Assembly (NCBI RefSeq): GCF_011752565.1
Contig: NZ_VWXK01000009.1
Coordinates: forward strand, 124,001 to 188,000
Length of the DNA stretch: 64,000 bases
Source of the DNA: Pantoea sp. Ap-967
Lineage (GTDB): Bacteria; Pseudomonadota; Gammaproteobacteria; Pseudomonadales; Pseudomonadaceae
Reading direction: 5' to 3'
In this document: piece by piece, positions 52,237 to 60,971 of the stretch
Numbering within the stretch: position 1 is the first letter of the stretch
Layout of the letters: each line of letters opens with the position of its first letter
Translations under genes and position numbers: made by a program
The notes under the pieces: model-generated
Told to the model about the DNA's origin: nothing
Database searches by the model: none
The model's input: the letters and a program-made list of their open reading frames with translations, nothing else

Positions 52237-53418
52237 TCACGCGGCCCCCATCAGCGCCTTGGCACACAGCGCAATCCGCCGACACGCCTCACCCAGCGCC
52301 TCAGCCCCCAACACCAACCCCAGGCGGATATGCCCAGCAGCGCTCGGCCCAAAGGCCTCCCCCGCCAACACCGACACCCCATGCAGGTCCAACAGCCGGT
52401 CGGCAAACGCCTGCGCGCTAAGCCCGGTTTCGCGAATATCGACCATCACGAACATCCCACCATCAGGCCGCAACGGCCTTAGCCCTGGGCAGTTCGCAAG
52501 GCTGGCGCACACCAGGTCGCGGCGTTCACGGTAGGCCTCGCGCATGCCATCGAGCTCGGCCAATGGCTGCTCCAGCGCCACCACCGCAGCGTCCTGAATA
52601 AAATCAGGGCAACCGTAAAGCATGCACAACGCCAGGTTTTCAAGGTGCCCGGCCAGTGCCGGTGGCCCCACCACCCAGCCAACCCGCCAGCCGGTCATGG
52701 CGTGGGACTTGGAAAGGCTGTTGAGCGTTGCCGTGCGCTCGGCCATGCCGGGCAGGCTGGCCGGGCTGATGTGCTCGCCGTCGAACAGCAGCTCGCTGTA
52801 CACCTCGTCGCTGATCAGCCACAGGTCATGGGCAACGCACAGCTCGGCCAAGGCCTCCCAGGTACTGCGCGGCAGGCTGGCGCCGGAGGGGTTGTGCGGG
52901 CTGTTCAGCGCCAGTGCGCGGGTGCGCGGGGTGATGCGTGCGGCCACCTCCTGGGCCTGCACACGAAAACCGTGCTCCGGGCGCACCGGCACCGGAATCA
53001 CTGTAGCGCCACAGGCGCCGAACACGGCCTCGTAGGTAACGTACATCGGCTCGGCGACGATCACTTCATCGCCCGCCTGCAGCACGCACTGGGCCACGCT
53101 GAACAGCGCGCACTGGGCCCCAGCCAGGACGGTCACCTGGTCAGCGGTCACGGCCTGGCCGCTGCGCCGCTGGTGCCTACGGGCGATGGCTTCACGCAGG
53201 CTGCGTTTGCCGCGCACGTCGGCGTAATGGGTATTGCCGGCCTGCAGGCTGGCCACGGCGGCCTGAACGATCGGCGCCGGGGTGTCGAAGTCCGGGTCGC
53301 CAACCGATAACAGCAGCACGTCCTGGCCCTGCTCCAGCATGGTCAGGGCACGGTAGTGAATGTCCCAGGCGGCGGCGCCGTCACCGGCGATGCGTTGTGT
53401 GAGTGAGGAAAATCGCAT
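52237..53418 (-). CDS. aruH: Arginine:pyruvate transaminase
   Basis: 393 residues of class-I/II PLP aminotransferases. K237 in SLSKSHAMTGWRVG is the PLP lysine. It has the same length as P. aeruginosa AruH (EC 2.6.1.84), which moves the amino group of L-arginine to pyruvate and forms 2-ketoarginine. Its position directly after the AruI gene, with AGGAAG before the ATG, supports this name. It is the last gene of the leftward catabolic operon. Aspartate or other aminotransferase activity cannot be excluded from sequence alone. Confidence 0.82.
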   Translation of the reverse strand: MRFSSLTQRIAGDGAAAWDIHYRALTMLEQGQDVLLLSVGDPDFDTPAPIVQAAVASLQAGNTHYADVRGKRSLREAIARRHQRRSGQAVTADQVTVLAGAQCALFSVAQCVLQAGDEVIVAEPMYVTYEAVFGACGATVIPVPVRPEHGFRVQAQEVAARITPRTRALALNSPHNPSGASLPRSTWEALAELCVAHDLWLISDEVYSELLFDGEHISPASLPGMAERTATLNSLSKSHAMTGWRVGWVVGPPALAGHLENLALCMLYGCPDFIQDAAVVALEQPLAELDGMREAYRERRDLVCASLANCPGLRPLRPDGGMFVMVDIRETGLSAQAFADRLLDLHGVSVLAGEAFGPSAAGHIRLGLVLGAEALGEACRRIALCAKALMGAA

Positions 53419-53447
53419 GGTTCGCTTCCTGTGGTTCTGGGCCAGGC

Positions 53448-55055
53448 TCAGCGCGCGCAGGCGTGCTTGAGCTCGATCAGGGTTACGCCGTTGCGGGCAA
53501 AGCCGCTGCGCAGGTCGCGTTGCAGCTCATCCAGGCTTTGCGGCTGTGCGACCGAACAGCCAAAGGCGCGGGCCAGGCCCGCGAAGTCGGGGTTGCGCGG
53601 CAGCACGCCGATGGGCTCGATGGCCAGGGCCTGCATGTCGTCGCGAATCTGCCCCAGCGCGTCGTTGTTCCACAGCAACACCACCAGTGGGCGGTCGAGC
53701 TCTTCCACGGCGGTGGCCAGTTCCTGGGCGGTGTAGAGAAAACCGCCGTCGCCCACCAACACCAGGCCGGGGCGCCCTGCGCTGCCGAACATCGCCCCGA
53801 TGCCGGCCGGCAGGCCAAACCCAAGGGTGCCGTAGCCGGTCGGGTGCAACCAGCTGCGCGGCGCGCGGCTGTTGAACACATAGTTGCCGGTGTAGGCCAA
53901 CTGGGTCATGTCGGTGCTGATGAACGCGTTGTCCGGCAGCGCTGCGGCCACTCGCTGCAGAATGGCCTGGTGCAGCGCCTGCAACGGGCCATGGCCGGCC
54001 TGCACGGCCTCGCGCAGGCGCGCCACCACCGCCGTGGCCTGGGCCGCATCACGCCGCTCGCCCGGCAAGCGTTCGAGCAGCGCCGCCAGGGTTTGCCGGG
54101 CATCGCCGTGCAAGGCCTGCGCGCAGGGGTAGAAGTCGTTGAACTTGCGTGGGTCGATATCCACCCGCAACAGCTCGCCGTTGAGCGGCAGGCGTTCGCG
54201 CCAGAAATCGGTGTCGGCCATCTCGGTGCCCACCGCCAGCACCACATCGGCCTCGGCGATCAGTGCCCAGCCAGGCTCCACGCACAGGGTGGAACCGGCG
54301 TTCAAGGGCGAATCGAGCGCCGCCAGGCCTTTGCCGGCCACGCTGGTGAACAGCGGCGCCGCCAGGCGCTCGCTCAATGCCTGCAGTTCGGCCCCCGCCT
54401 GCAGTGCGCCACCGCCGGCAATGATCATCGGGCGCTTGGCTGCGGCCAGTAACCGGGCCGCCTGCTCCAGGCTATCGGGGTTGGCCGGGCCGCGCGCGGG
54501 GCGGCGCACCACCTGCGCGCTCCAGTCATGCGCCACCGGCGCGGCCAGCACATCCAGCGGCACGGAGATATGCACCGGCCGCGGGCGCTCGCTGTCGAAC
54601 ACCGCATAGGCGCGGGCGATCAGCTCGGGCAGGTCCTCGGGCTTCAGGGCCACGGCTGAGAAGGCCGTGATGGGCGCGGTCATGGCGCGTTGGTCCTGGG
54701 TTTCGTGCAGGCAGCCCCAGCCCTTGCCCAGGCTCGCGGTGTGGTTGACGCTGGAAATCACCAGCAGCGGAATCGAATCGGCGTAGGCCTGGCCGATGGC
54801 CGTGGCGGCGTTGGTCACGCCGGGGCCGGTGATGACGAAGCACACCCCGGGCTTGCCACTGGCCCGGGCATAACCGTCGGCCATGAAGCCTGCGCCCTGC
54901 TCGTGGCGGGTGAGCACGTGGCGGATGCCGCTGCCGGGCAGGCCACGGTACAGCTCCAGGGTATGCACGCCGGGGATGCCGAAGACCGTGTCGACGCCAT
55001 AGTTGGCCAGCAGGCGCACCAGCGCCTGGCCGGCGGTGAGGGTTGGGTGGGTCAT
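53448..55055 (-). CDS. aruI: 2-ketoarginine decarboxylase
   Basis: 535 residues of ThDP-dependent decarboxylases. TRHEQGAGFMADGYARASGKPG holds the ThDP glutamate region (HEQG), and VGDGGFLYTAQ with a later LLWNN is the ThDP motif. AruI converts 2-ketoarginine (5-guanidino-2-oxopentanoate) to 4-guanidinobutyraldehyde (EC 4.1.1.75). The start at 55055 has AAGGA seven bases upstream, overlapping the CoA ligase end. Synteny with aruH supports the name over acetolactate synthase. Confidence 0.82.
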   Translation of the reverse strand: MTHPTLTAGQALVRLLANYGVDTVFGIPGVHTLELYRGLPGSGIRHVLTRHEQGAGFMADGYARASGKPGVCFVITGPGVTNAATAIGQAYADSIPLLVISSVNHTASLGKGWGCLHETQDQRAMTAPITAFSAVALKPEDLPELIARAYAVFDSERPRPVHISVPLDVLAAPVAHDWSAQVVRRPARGPANPDSLEQAARLLAAAKRPMIIAGGGALQAGAELQALSERLAAPLFTSVAGKGLAALDSPLNAGSTLCVEPGWALIAEADVVLAVGTEMADTDFWRERLPLNGELLRVDIDPRKFNDFYPCAQALHGDARQTLAALLERLPGERRDAAQATAVVARLREAVQAGHGPLQALHQAILQRVAAALPDNAFISTDMTQLAYTGNYVFNSRAPRSWLHPTGYGTLGFGLPAGIGAMFGSAGRPGLVLVGDGGFLYTAQELATAVEELDRPLVVLLWNNDALGQIRDDMQALAIEPIGVLPRNPDFAGLARAFGCSVAQPQSLDELQRDLRSGFARNGVTLIELKHACAR

Positions 55056-55065
55056 GTTCATGTCC

Positions 55066-57165
55066 TTACGCCTGGCCCAGGCGAATCAAGGCATCGACGG
55101 CGGTGGTGCCGCTGGCACCGACCATCAGGGGGTTCACATCCAGCTCCAGCAATTGGCTGGCGTTTTCACAGGCATAGTCGGCCACGGCGCCGATGGCGGC
55201 GACCAAGGCGTCCAGATCGGCCGCAGGCTTACCACGGTAGCCCTGCAGCAGCGCTGCACTGCGCAGGGACAGCACGGCCTTGCGGATCGCACCTTCGGTG
55301 GTGGGCAGCAGCAGGCTGGTGCTGTCCTTGAGCAGTTCGACCAGGGTGCCACCTGCGCCTATCACCAGCGCCAGGGCAAAGTCCGCCTCACGCTTGATAC
55401 CCACGATCAACTCGGCCAATGGCGCAGCGGCCATGGGTTCGAGCAGCACCCGGTCGAATGCCAGGCCCGGCGCGTAGGCGGCGATGCGCGCCTGCATGTT
55501 CGCCAGGGCCTGGCTGAGCGCTGCCTCGTCGGCAAGGTTCAGGGCCACGGCGCCCGCTTCGGTCTTGTGCGGCAACTGCGCACTGATGGCCTTGAGCACC
55601 AGCGGGTAACCCACCTCGCGGGCAGCGGCCAATGCGCCCTGTGGGCTGCTGGCAACGCCCAGCGGCACCGGCAGGCCGAAACTGCGCAGGGCTTGCTTCG
55701 ACACCCATTCGTCCAGCACCTGGCTGGCACCTTGCAGTGCCGGTGGGCACAGCGGCACCAGCGCCGACTCGCCCAGCGCCAGCAAGGCCTGGCGGTTCCG
55801 GGCATAGTGCGCCACGCGCCCCCAGGCCGCCAGGCCATCCTCGACACCTTGCAGCGCCGGCACGCCGGCCGCATGCAAACGCTCGCGGGCGCTGGCCGGC
55901 AGCAGTTCAGGGAAGGCCGAGGCCACGAAGCCCACCTTGCCATGGCGGGCAAGCGCCGCGCAGAAAAGCTCTAGCAGCAGGTCGCACTCCTTGCGCTCGC
56001 CGGTGAACTCGGCGGGATAGTCGAGCACCAGCATGGCGGCGTCGGCATCGCTGCGCAGGGCGCAGTCGAGCATGTGCTGCTTGGCCGGGCCATCACCCCA
56101 GATGGCCGTGGTGAAGTCCAGCGGGTTGACCAGGTTGGCGTAGGCCGGCAGCACCTGGGCCAACGCTTCGACCTGGCTGGCGTCCAGAGCCGGCAAGCAC
56201 AGCTGGTTGCTTTCGCTGTAATCGGCGATCAGCCCGGCATCGCCGCCCGAGCAGGCCAGCGCGATCAGGCTGTTGCCCTTGGGCAGATGGCCGCAGGCGG
56301 CGGCCTTGAGGGTTTCGACGAAGCTCACCGGGCCGCTGACGCGGATCACCCCCAGGCGCTGGAACAGGCTGTCGTACAGCGCATCGGAGCCAGACAGCGA
56401 GCTGGTGTGGCTCAGCGCAAGCTCCGCGCCAATCTGCGAAACGCCGGTTTTCAGGGCAACGATCGGGATGCCCTTCTCCAGCGCCTTGTGCGCTGCACGG
56501 GCGAACCCCGGCACATTCTTCAGGCCTTCCAGGTGCAGGCCGATGGCGGTGACGCGCGGCTCATCGAGCAGCACGTCCATCAACTCGGCGATACCCAGTT
56601 GCGCCTGGTTGCCGACCGAGGCCATGTAGGCCACCGGCAGCGAGCGGTCGCTCATCGACAGGTTGTAGGCGAAGTTGCCGCTCTGGGTCAGCACCGCCAC
56701 GCCCCGCTCCACCGCCTTGCCACCATGGGCCACTGGCCACAGCGCGGCACTGTGCAGGTAGTCGAGCAGGCCGTAGCAGTTAGGCCCAAGCAGGGCCATG
56801 TCGCCAGCGGCCTGCAGCAGCTGGCGTTGCAGGGCCTGGCCCTCGGCGCCGCTTTCGGCGAACCCCGAGGCATAGCAGATCGCCCCGCCCGCCCCTTTGG
56901 CGGCGAGTTCCGCCACGCAGGCCAGGGTCAGTTCACGGTTGGTGGCGACGAACGCGGCGTCTGGTGCGCACGGCAACTCGGCCACACTGCGCACGCAGGG
57001 CACGCCGTCGAGGCTGTCGTGCTGCGGGTTGACCAGCCACAGCGGGCCCTGGAAGCCACCCTCGGCGCAGCGCTTGAGCGCACGGGCCATGCTGCGCCCG
57101 CCAACGAAGGCCAGGTGCCGGGGCGCCAGCAGGCGCTTGAGGTTGTCACGAATGGCGTGGGACAT
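55066..57165 (-). CDS. ADP-forming acyl-CoA synthetase (acetate-CoA ligase family)
   Basis: 699 residues combining a CoA-binding domain (1-130), a succinyl-CoA-ligase-like domain with the likely phosphohistidine in SHTSSLSGSD (about 245), and an ATP-grasp domain in the last 220 residues (PLVLKAISAQLPHKTEAGAV). It activates an organic acid to its CoA ester. GGAG lies before the ATG. It is followed within six bases by aruI. Its place beside acyl-CoA dehydrogenase and hydratase genes suggests a CoA-dependent step on a guanidino acid; this is unproven. Confidence 0.85.
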   Translation of the reverse strand: MSHAIRDNLKRLLAPRHLAFVGGRSMARALKRCAEGGFQGPLWLVNPQHDSLDGVPCVRSVAELPCAPDAAFVATNRELTLACVAELAAKGAGGAICYASGFAESGAEGQALQRQLLQAAGDMALLGPNCYGLLDYLHSAALWPVAHGGKAVERGVAVLTQSGNFAYNLSMSDRSLPVAYMASVGNQAQLGIAELMDVLLDEPRVTAIGLHLEGLKNVPGFARAAHKALEKGIPIVALKTGVSQIGAELALSHTSSLSGSDALYDSLFQRLGVIRVSGPVSFVETLKAAACGHLPKGNSLIALACSGGDAGLIADYSESNQLCLPALDASQVEALAQVLPAYANLVNPLDFTTAIWGDGPAKQHMLDCALRSDADAAMLVLDYPAEFTGERKECDLLLELFCAALARHGKVGFVASAFPELLPASARERLHAAGVPALQGVEDGLAAWGRVAHYARNRQALLALGESALVPLCPPALQGASQVLDEWVSKQALRSFGLPVPLGVASSPQGALAAAREVGYPLVLKAISAQLPHKTEAGAVALNLADEAALSQALANMQARIAAYAPGLAFDRVLLEPMAAAPLAELIVGIKREADFALALVIGAGGTLVELLKDSTSLLLPTTEGAIRKAVLSLRSAALLQGYRGKPAADLDALVAAIGAVADYACENASQLLELDVNPLMVGASGTTAVDALIRLGQA

Positions 57166-57183
57166 GGCGATTCTCCGGGGTGC

Positions 57184-58344
57184 TCAACGCAGCAGTGGCC
57201 GCAGCAATTCGCGGGCGATGATGTGCCGCTGGATTTCCGAGGTGCCTTCCCAGATCCGCTCGATGCGTGCATTGCGCCAAATTCGCTCGACCGGCCCCTC
57301 GTCCATCAGGCCCATGCCGCCGAAAATCTGCACCGCCTCGTCGGCCACCTTGCCCAGCACTTCGCTGGCAAACAGCTTGGCCATGCCGGCTTCGCCGTCG
57401 GTCATGCTGCCTTGGTCCATCTTCCAGGCGGTGTGCAGGGTCAGCAGCTCGGCGGCTTTGATCTGCGTGGCCATGTCGGCCAGCTTGAACGACACGCCTT
57501 GGTAGGTGCCAATGGGCTGGCCGAACTGCTTGCGGTCGGCGGCCCATTGCAGCGACACGTCCAGCGCGCGCTGGGCCTGGCCGACGCAGTTGGCGGCGAC
57601 CATCACCCGGCCTGCAGTAAGCCAGGCGTTGGCCACTTCCCAGCCTTTGCCAACCTCGCCCAGCACCTTGCTGGCCGGCACCTTGCAGTCGTCGAAGAAC
57701 AGCTCGTAAGTGTGGTAGCCACGGTTGCTCACGCATTTGGGGCCGCGGCGGATGGTCATGCCCGGGGTGTTGCGGTCGACCAGCAGGGCGGTGACGGCGT
57801 TGCGCTTGCGGCCGTTGTGTTCATAGGTGTCGGTCACGGCGAACACAATCGCGAAGTCGGCGTGCCCGGCATGGCTGATGAAGTGCTTGCTGCCGTTGAT
57901 CACGAAGTCGTCGCCTTCGCGTATTGCGCGGGTCTTGATCGAGTTGGCGTCGGAGCCTGCGCCCGGCTCGGTCAGGGCGAAACAGTCGGTTTTTTCACCG
58001 CGGATGCACGGCAGCAAGTAGTCCTCGACCTGCTGGCCTGTGCAAGCCATGAGGATTTTCGACGGCCGCGCCACAAACACATGCAACGCCCAGGACACCT
58101 TCGACAGCTCGCGTTCGATCAGCGCCTGGGACAGGTAATCGAGGCCGCCGCCGCCCACTTCCTCGGGCATGTTGAACGCATAGAAGCCAGCGGCGATGGC
58201 TTTGCCGCGGATCTGCGCGGCCAGTTCCGCTGGCACCTCGTCGGCACGGTCGACCGCTTCTTCATGGGGCAGCAACTCCTTGGCAACGAAGCTGCGTACG
58301 GCATCCACCAACATTTCTTGTTCTTGGGTCAGTTGGAAATTCAT
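57184..58344 (-). CDS. Acyl-CoA dehydrogenase
   Basis: 386 residues. DCFALTEPGAGSDANSIKT (near 135-155) is the flavin-binding signature and RIWEGTSEIQRHIIAREL near the C-terminus contains the catalytic Glu in WEGT. Unlike the flavoprotein at 13233 it should be a true dehydrogenase. It lies 18 bases ahead of the CoA ligase start and 36 bases past the enoyl-CoA hydratase end. Confidence 0.88.
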   Translation of the reverse strand: MNFQLTQEQEMLVDAVRSFVAKELLPHEEAVDRADEVPAELAAQIRGKAIAAGFYAFNMPEEVGGGGLDYLSQALIERELSKVSWALHVFVARPSKILMACTGQQVEDYLLPCIRGEKTDCFALTEPGAGSDANSIKTRAIREGDDFVINGSKHFISHAGHADFAIVFAVTDTYEHNGRKRNAVTALLVDRNTPGMTIRRGPKCVSNRGYHTYELFFDDCKVPASKVLGEVGKGWEVANAWLTAGRVMVAANCVGQAQRALDVSLQWAADRKQFGQPIGTYQGVSFKLADMATQIKAAELLTLHTAWKMDQGSMTDGEAGMAKLFASEVLGKVADEAVQIFGGMGLMDEGPVERIWRNARIERIWEGTSEIQRHIIARELLRPLLR

Positions 58345-58380
58345 GGCCTGTTCCTGGGTAACCGGGGAATGAGGAAGTGC

Positions 58381-59172
58381 TTACTTGCCGGTGAAGCGTG
58401 GCGGGCGTTTTTCCGTGGCTGCGCGCAACGCCTCGGCGCCGTCGGCGCTGCGCCCGCACAGCAGCCCGGCGGCCAGTTCGGCGCTGAGCTGGTCGGCGAG
58501 GTTGCGCGAGGCGCCTTGGCGTATCAGGCGCTTGGTTTGCGCAAAGGCGAAGGTCGGGCCTTGAGCCAGGCGCGCTGCCAGTTCGGCGGTGGCGCCAGGC
58601 AACTGGTCATCGTCGACCAGCTCACCGACCAGGCCGGCCGCCAGGGCGCGCTCGGCGCTCCAGAGCTCGTCGAGGAACAACAGGCGCTTGGCTTGCTCGC
58701 TGCCGATCAGGCGCGGCAGGTGCCAGCTGGCACCGGCGTCCGGTGAGTAGGCCATGCTGGTGTAGCCGGCCTTGAAGCGTGCCGAGCGGGCGGCCAGGCG
58801 CAGGTCGCAGCACAGCGACAGGTCCATACCGGCGCCCACGGCGGTGCCGTTGATGGCGGCGATGGTGGGTTTGTCGAGGCTGTGCAGGCAGTGCATCAGG
58901 GCATGGGCGGTTTCGGTCCAGCCGTAGCTTTCCAGGGCGCCGCGGGCTTCGGCCTCGGCCCATTCGGCGAGGTCGGCGCCGGCGCAGAAGCTGCGGCCAG
59001 TACTGGTCAGCACCACCACACGCACGGCGGGGTCGGTGTTGTATGCCGCGAGAGTGGCATGCAGGGCCTTGAGGGTGGGAATGTCCAGCGCATTGCGCTG
59101 TTCGGGGCGGTTCAGGGTGAGCCAGGCGACACCGGCTTCAACCTGCGTGAGGAGGGACGACGGAGCAGTCAT
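58381..59172 (-). CDS. Enoyl-CoA hydratase/isomerase family protein
   Basis: 263 residues of the crotonase fold. AINGTAVGAGMDLSLCCDLRLA is the oxyanion-hole region, and YSPDAGASWHLPRLIG has Asp where hydratases have Glu, as in some isomerases and specialised members. The start at 59172 (GAGG six bases upstream) is preferred; a longer frame to 59343 reads through a REP element. It is the first gene of the CoA/aruI/aruH operon. Confidence 0.82.
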   Translation of the reverse strand: MTAPSSLLTQVEAGVAWLTLNRPEQRNALDIPTLKALHATLAAYNTDPAVRVVVLTSTGRSFCAGADLAEWAEAEARGALESYGWTETAHALMHCLHSLDKPTIAAINGTAVGAGMDLSLCCDLRLAARSARFKAGYTSMAYSPDAGASWHLPRLIGSEQAKRLLFLDELWSAERALAAGLVGELVDDDQLPGATAELAARLAQGPTFAFAQTKRLIRQGASRNLADQLSAELAAGLLCGRSADGAEALRAATEKRPPRFTGK

Positions 59173-59277
59173 GACAGGCCTCGAATTATTGTGATTGGGG
59201 TGAGACGTGAGGCTCATGCTAAACGAGTGTTCAACAAGGAGGCAATTGGGGTAGGAGGCGGTGTTACAACTTCGAAC

Positions 59278-59411
59278 AAGATCAAGCGCCGCCTGTGCGG
59301 CGGATCGCGACCTACGGTCGCTCCTACGTCTGTGTTGGGCCAAATATCGAAACGTAGCGAGCGCAGCTCGCGATGCGCCGCGCGGGCGGCGCTCGATCTC
59401 ACGGGCGCTGC
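59278..59411. repeat. REP pair, class B, diverged extended form
   Basis: Left arm CGACCTACGGTCGCTCCTACG (near 59309) and right arm 59353-59411 with GAGCGCAGCTCGCGATGCGC. The flank resembles the other extended units with changes. It lies between the amino acid permease and hydratase genes. Confidence 0.8.
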
Positions 59412-59439
59412 AAAAACACCGGCGAACCCTTGCCGCCCC

Positions 59440-60846
59440 TCAAGCCACCGACACTTCCACCCCCACCCCCTGGCGCTTGCGCTGCACCAGGAAATACGCC
59501 GCATAGCACACAGCAATAAACCCAAACCCCCAATACAACGAAGGCCGCTGCGTCTCATCCATCGCCAAAAACACGAACAGCGAACTGCACAAGGTGATGC
59601 ACAACAACGGCAACAGCGGATACAACGGTGCCCGGTACTTCAGCTCACTCAACTGCCCCCCTTCACGCAGGAACTGCCGGCGGAAGCGGTACTGGGCCAG
59701 GGCGATGACGATCCAGGTCACCGTGCCCGACATGCCGCTCACCGCCATCAGCACCATGAACAACGTGTCGGCGGCAATGAAGCTGGTCAACAGCGAAACC
59801 AGGGCGAAACACAAGGTGATGAACAGCGCCCGCAGCGGCACCCCACGGCTGCTCAGGGGCGACAGGCTGCGCGGGGCCATGCCGGTCTTGGACATCGCCC
59901 AGAGAATCCGCGTAGAGGCATAAAGCCCAGAGTTGCCCACCGAAAGAATCGCCGTGAGGATCACGAAGTTCATCAGGTCTGCAGCAAAGGGAATGCCGAC
60001 CATGTCGAACACCTGCACGAACGGGCTTTCCATCAACCCGGCCTGCTGCCACGGCACGATCGCCGAGAGCACCACGATCGCCAACACATAGAAAATCAGC
60101 ACACGGAACACCACATTGCGCACGGCGCGGGGGATGCTTTTCTCCGGCTGGTCCGTCTCGCCCGCCGCCACGCCCATGATCTCGCAGCCTTGGAAGGCAT
60201 AGACCACGGTCATCATCACCGCGAACACCGCAGGCAGGCCATTGGGGAACAGTGAATCACCGACCAGGTTGCTCATCAGCGGCGCTGGCGCCCCGCTGGT
60301 CAGCGGTATGGCGCCGAAGATCACCAGCACGCCGACGATGATGAAGCCGAGAATCGCCGCCACCTTGATGCCGGAAAACCAGTATTCCGCCTCGCCGAAC
60401 GCCCGTGTCGCCAGGGCATTGATACCGAACAGCACGGCCACGAACAGCGCCGACCAGTACCAGATCGGCACCGCTGGGAACCAGCGCACCATCAGCATCC
60501 CTGCGGCCGTGAATTCCAGGCCTACGGTGGTGGCCCAGCTCATCCAGTACACCCAGCCGATCATGAAGCCCGTGGCCGGGCCGATGAACTTCGTCGCGTG
60601 GGCCTGGAAAGAGCCAGACACCGGCATTTGCACCGACAGCTCACCCAGGCAGACCATCACCAGGTACATCAGGAACCCGGCCACCAGGTAGGCGAGGATC
60701 GCGCCCACCGGCCCGCCCTGGTTGATGGTCACGCCCGAGCCCATGAACAACCCGGTGCCGATCACGCCCCCGAGCGAGAGCATGAAAATGTGCCGGCTCT
60801 TCAACGCCCGCGTGAGGTGAATACCTTCAGCTTTACGGCCTTTCAT
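59440..60846 (-). CDS. Amino acid permease (APC family)
   Basis: 468 residues, about 12 membrane helices. GTGLFMGSGVTINQGGP (36-52 region) and FQGCEIMGVAAGETDQPEKSIP are typical of the amino acid-polyamine-organocation family. It is the likely arginine importer of the locus, matching the position of PA4981 in P. aeruginosa. The ATG at 60846 is preferred over a TTG start at 60861 because TTGGAG is nine bases upstream. It is separated from the hydratase gene by 267 bases with a REP pair. Confidence 0.85.
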   Translation of the reverse strand: MKGRKAEGIHLTRALKSRHIFMLSLGGVIGTGLFMGSGVTINQGGPVGAILAYLVAGFLMYLVMVCLGELSVQMPVSGSFQAHATKFIGPATGFMIGWVYWMSWATTVGLEFTAAGMLMVRWFPAVPIWYWSALFVAVLFGINALATRAFGEAEYWFSGIKVAAILGFIIVGVLVIFGAIPLTSGAPAPLMSNLVGDSLFPNGLPAVFAVMMTVVYAFQGCEIMGVAAGETDQPEKSIPRAVRNVVFRVLIFYVLAIVVLSAIVPWQQAGLMESPFVQVFDMVGIPFAADLMNFVILTAILSVGNSGLYASTRILWAMSKTGMAPRSLSPLSSRGVPLRALFITLCFALVSLLTSFIAADTLFMVLMAVSGMSGTVTWIVIALAQYRFRRQFLREGGQLSELKYRAPLYPLLPLLCITLCSSLFVFLAMDETQRPSLYWGFGFIAVCYAAYFLVQRKRQGVGVEVSVA

Positions 60847-60913
60847 TATTGTTATCTCCAATAAGCCTCGTGAACCGCGTGGGTGGCGGTTGCCTGGATT
60901 ATTGGAAAGCGAT

Positions 60914-60959
60914 GTAAGGCCCGGTTGAACGTAAGGATCGAAGATGTAAAAAGTCGTAA
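60914..60959 (-). promoter_or_regulatory. Four GTAA-type repeats, candidate response regulator sites
   Basis: GTAA occurs at 60914-60917, 60931-60934, 60946-60949 and 60956-60959, in contexts GATGTAAGG, AACGTAAGG, GATGTAAAA and GTCGTAAG. They lie just upstream of the leftward permease promoter region. They could bind the AruR-type regulator. Confidence 0.35.
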
Positions 60960-60971
60960 GTTTTTTGTCGC

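Noticed and set aside
53448..55055. Acetolactate synthase (ilvB/alsS) for the ThDP enzyme
   Set aside because: The gene is next to an arginine transaminase-type gene and CoA genes with no small regulatory subunit or other branched-chain genes; AruI fits better.
56074..58746. A very long open frame (890 codons) on the plus strand opposite the CoA ligase and dehydrogenase genes
   Set aside because: It is the mirror of two well-supported genes, has no domain signatures and has the Gly/His/Gln-rich composition typical of antisense frames in high-GC DNA.
59173..59343. Extended start of the enoyl-CoA hydratase
   Set aside because: The extra residues read through a REP element and are unlike the family; a start at 59172 has a usable ribosome site.
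864..59411. Repeated palindromes as a possible CRISPR array
   Set aside because: The repeats are scattered, inverted in pairs and lie between genes, with no regular unique spacers or cas genes; they are REP elements.
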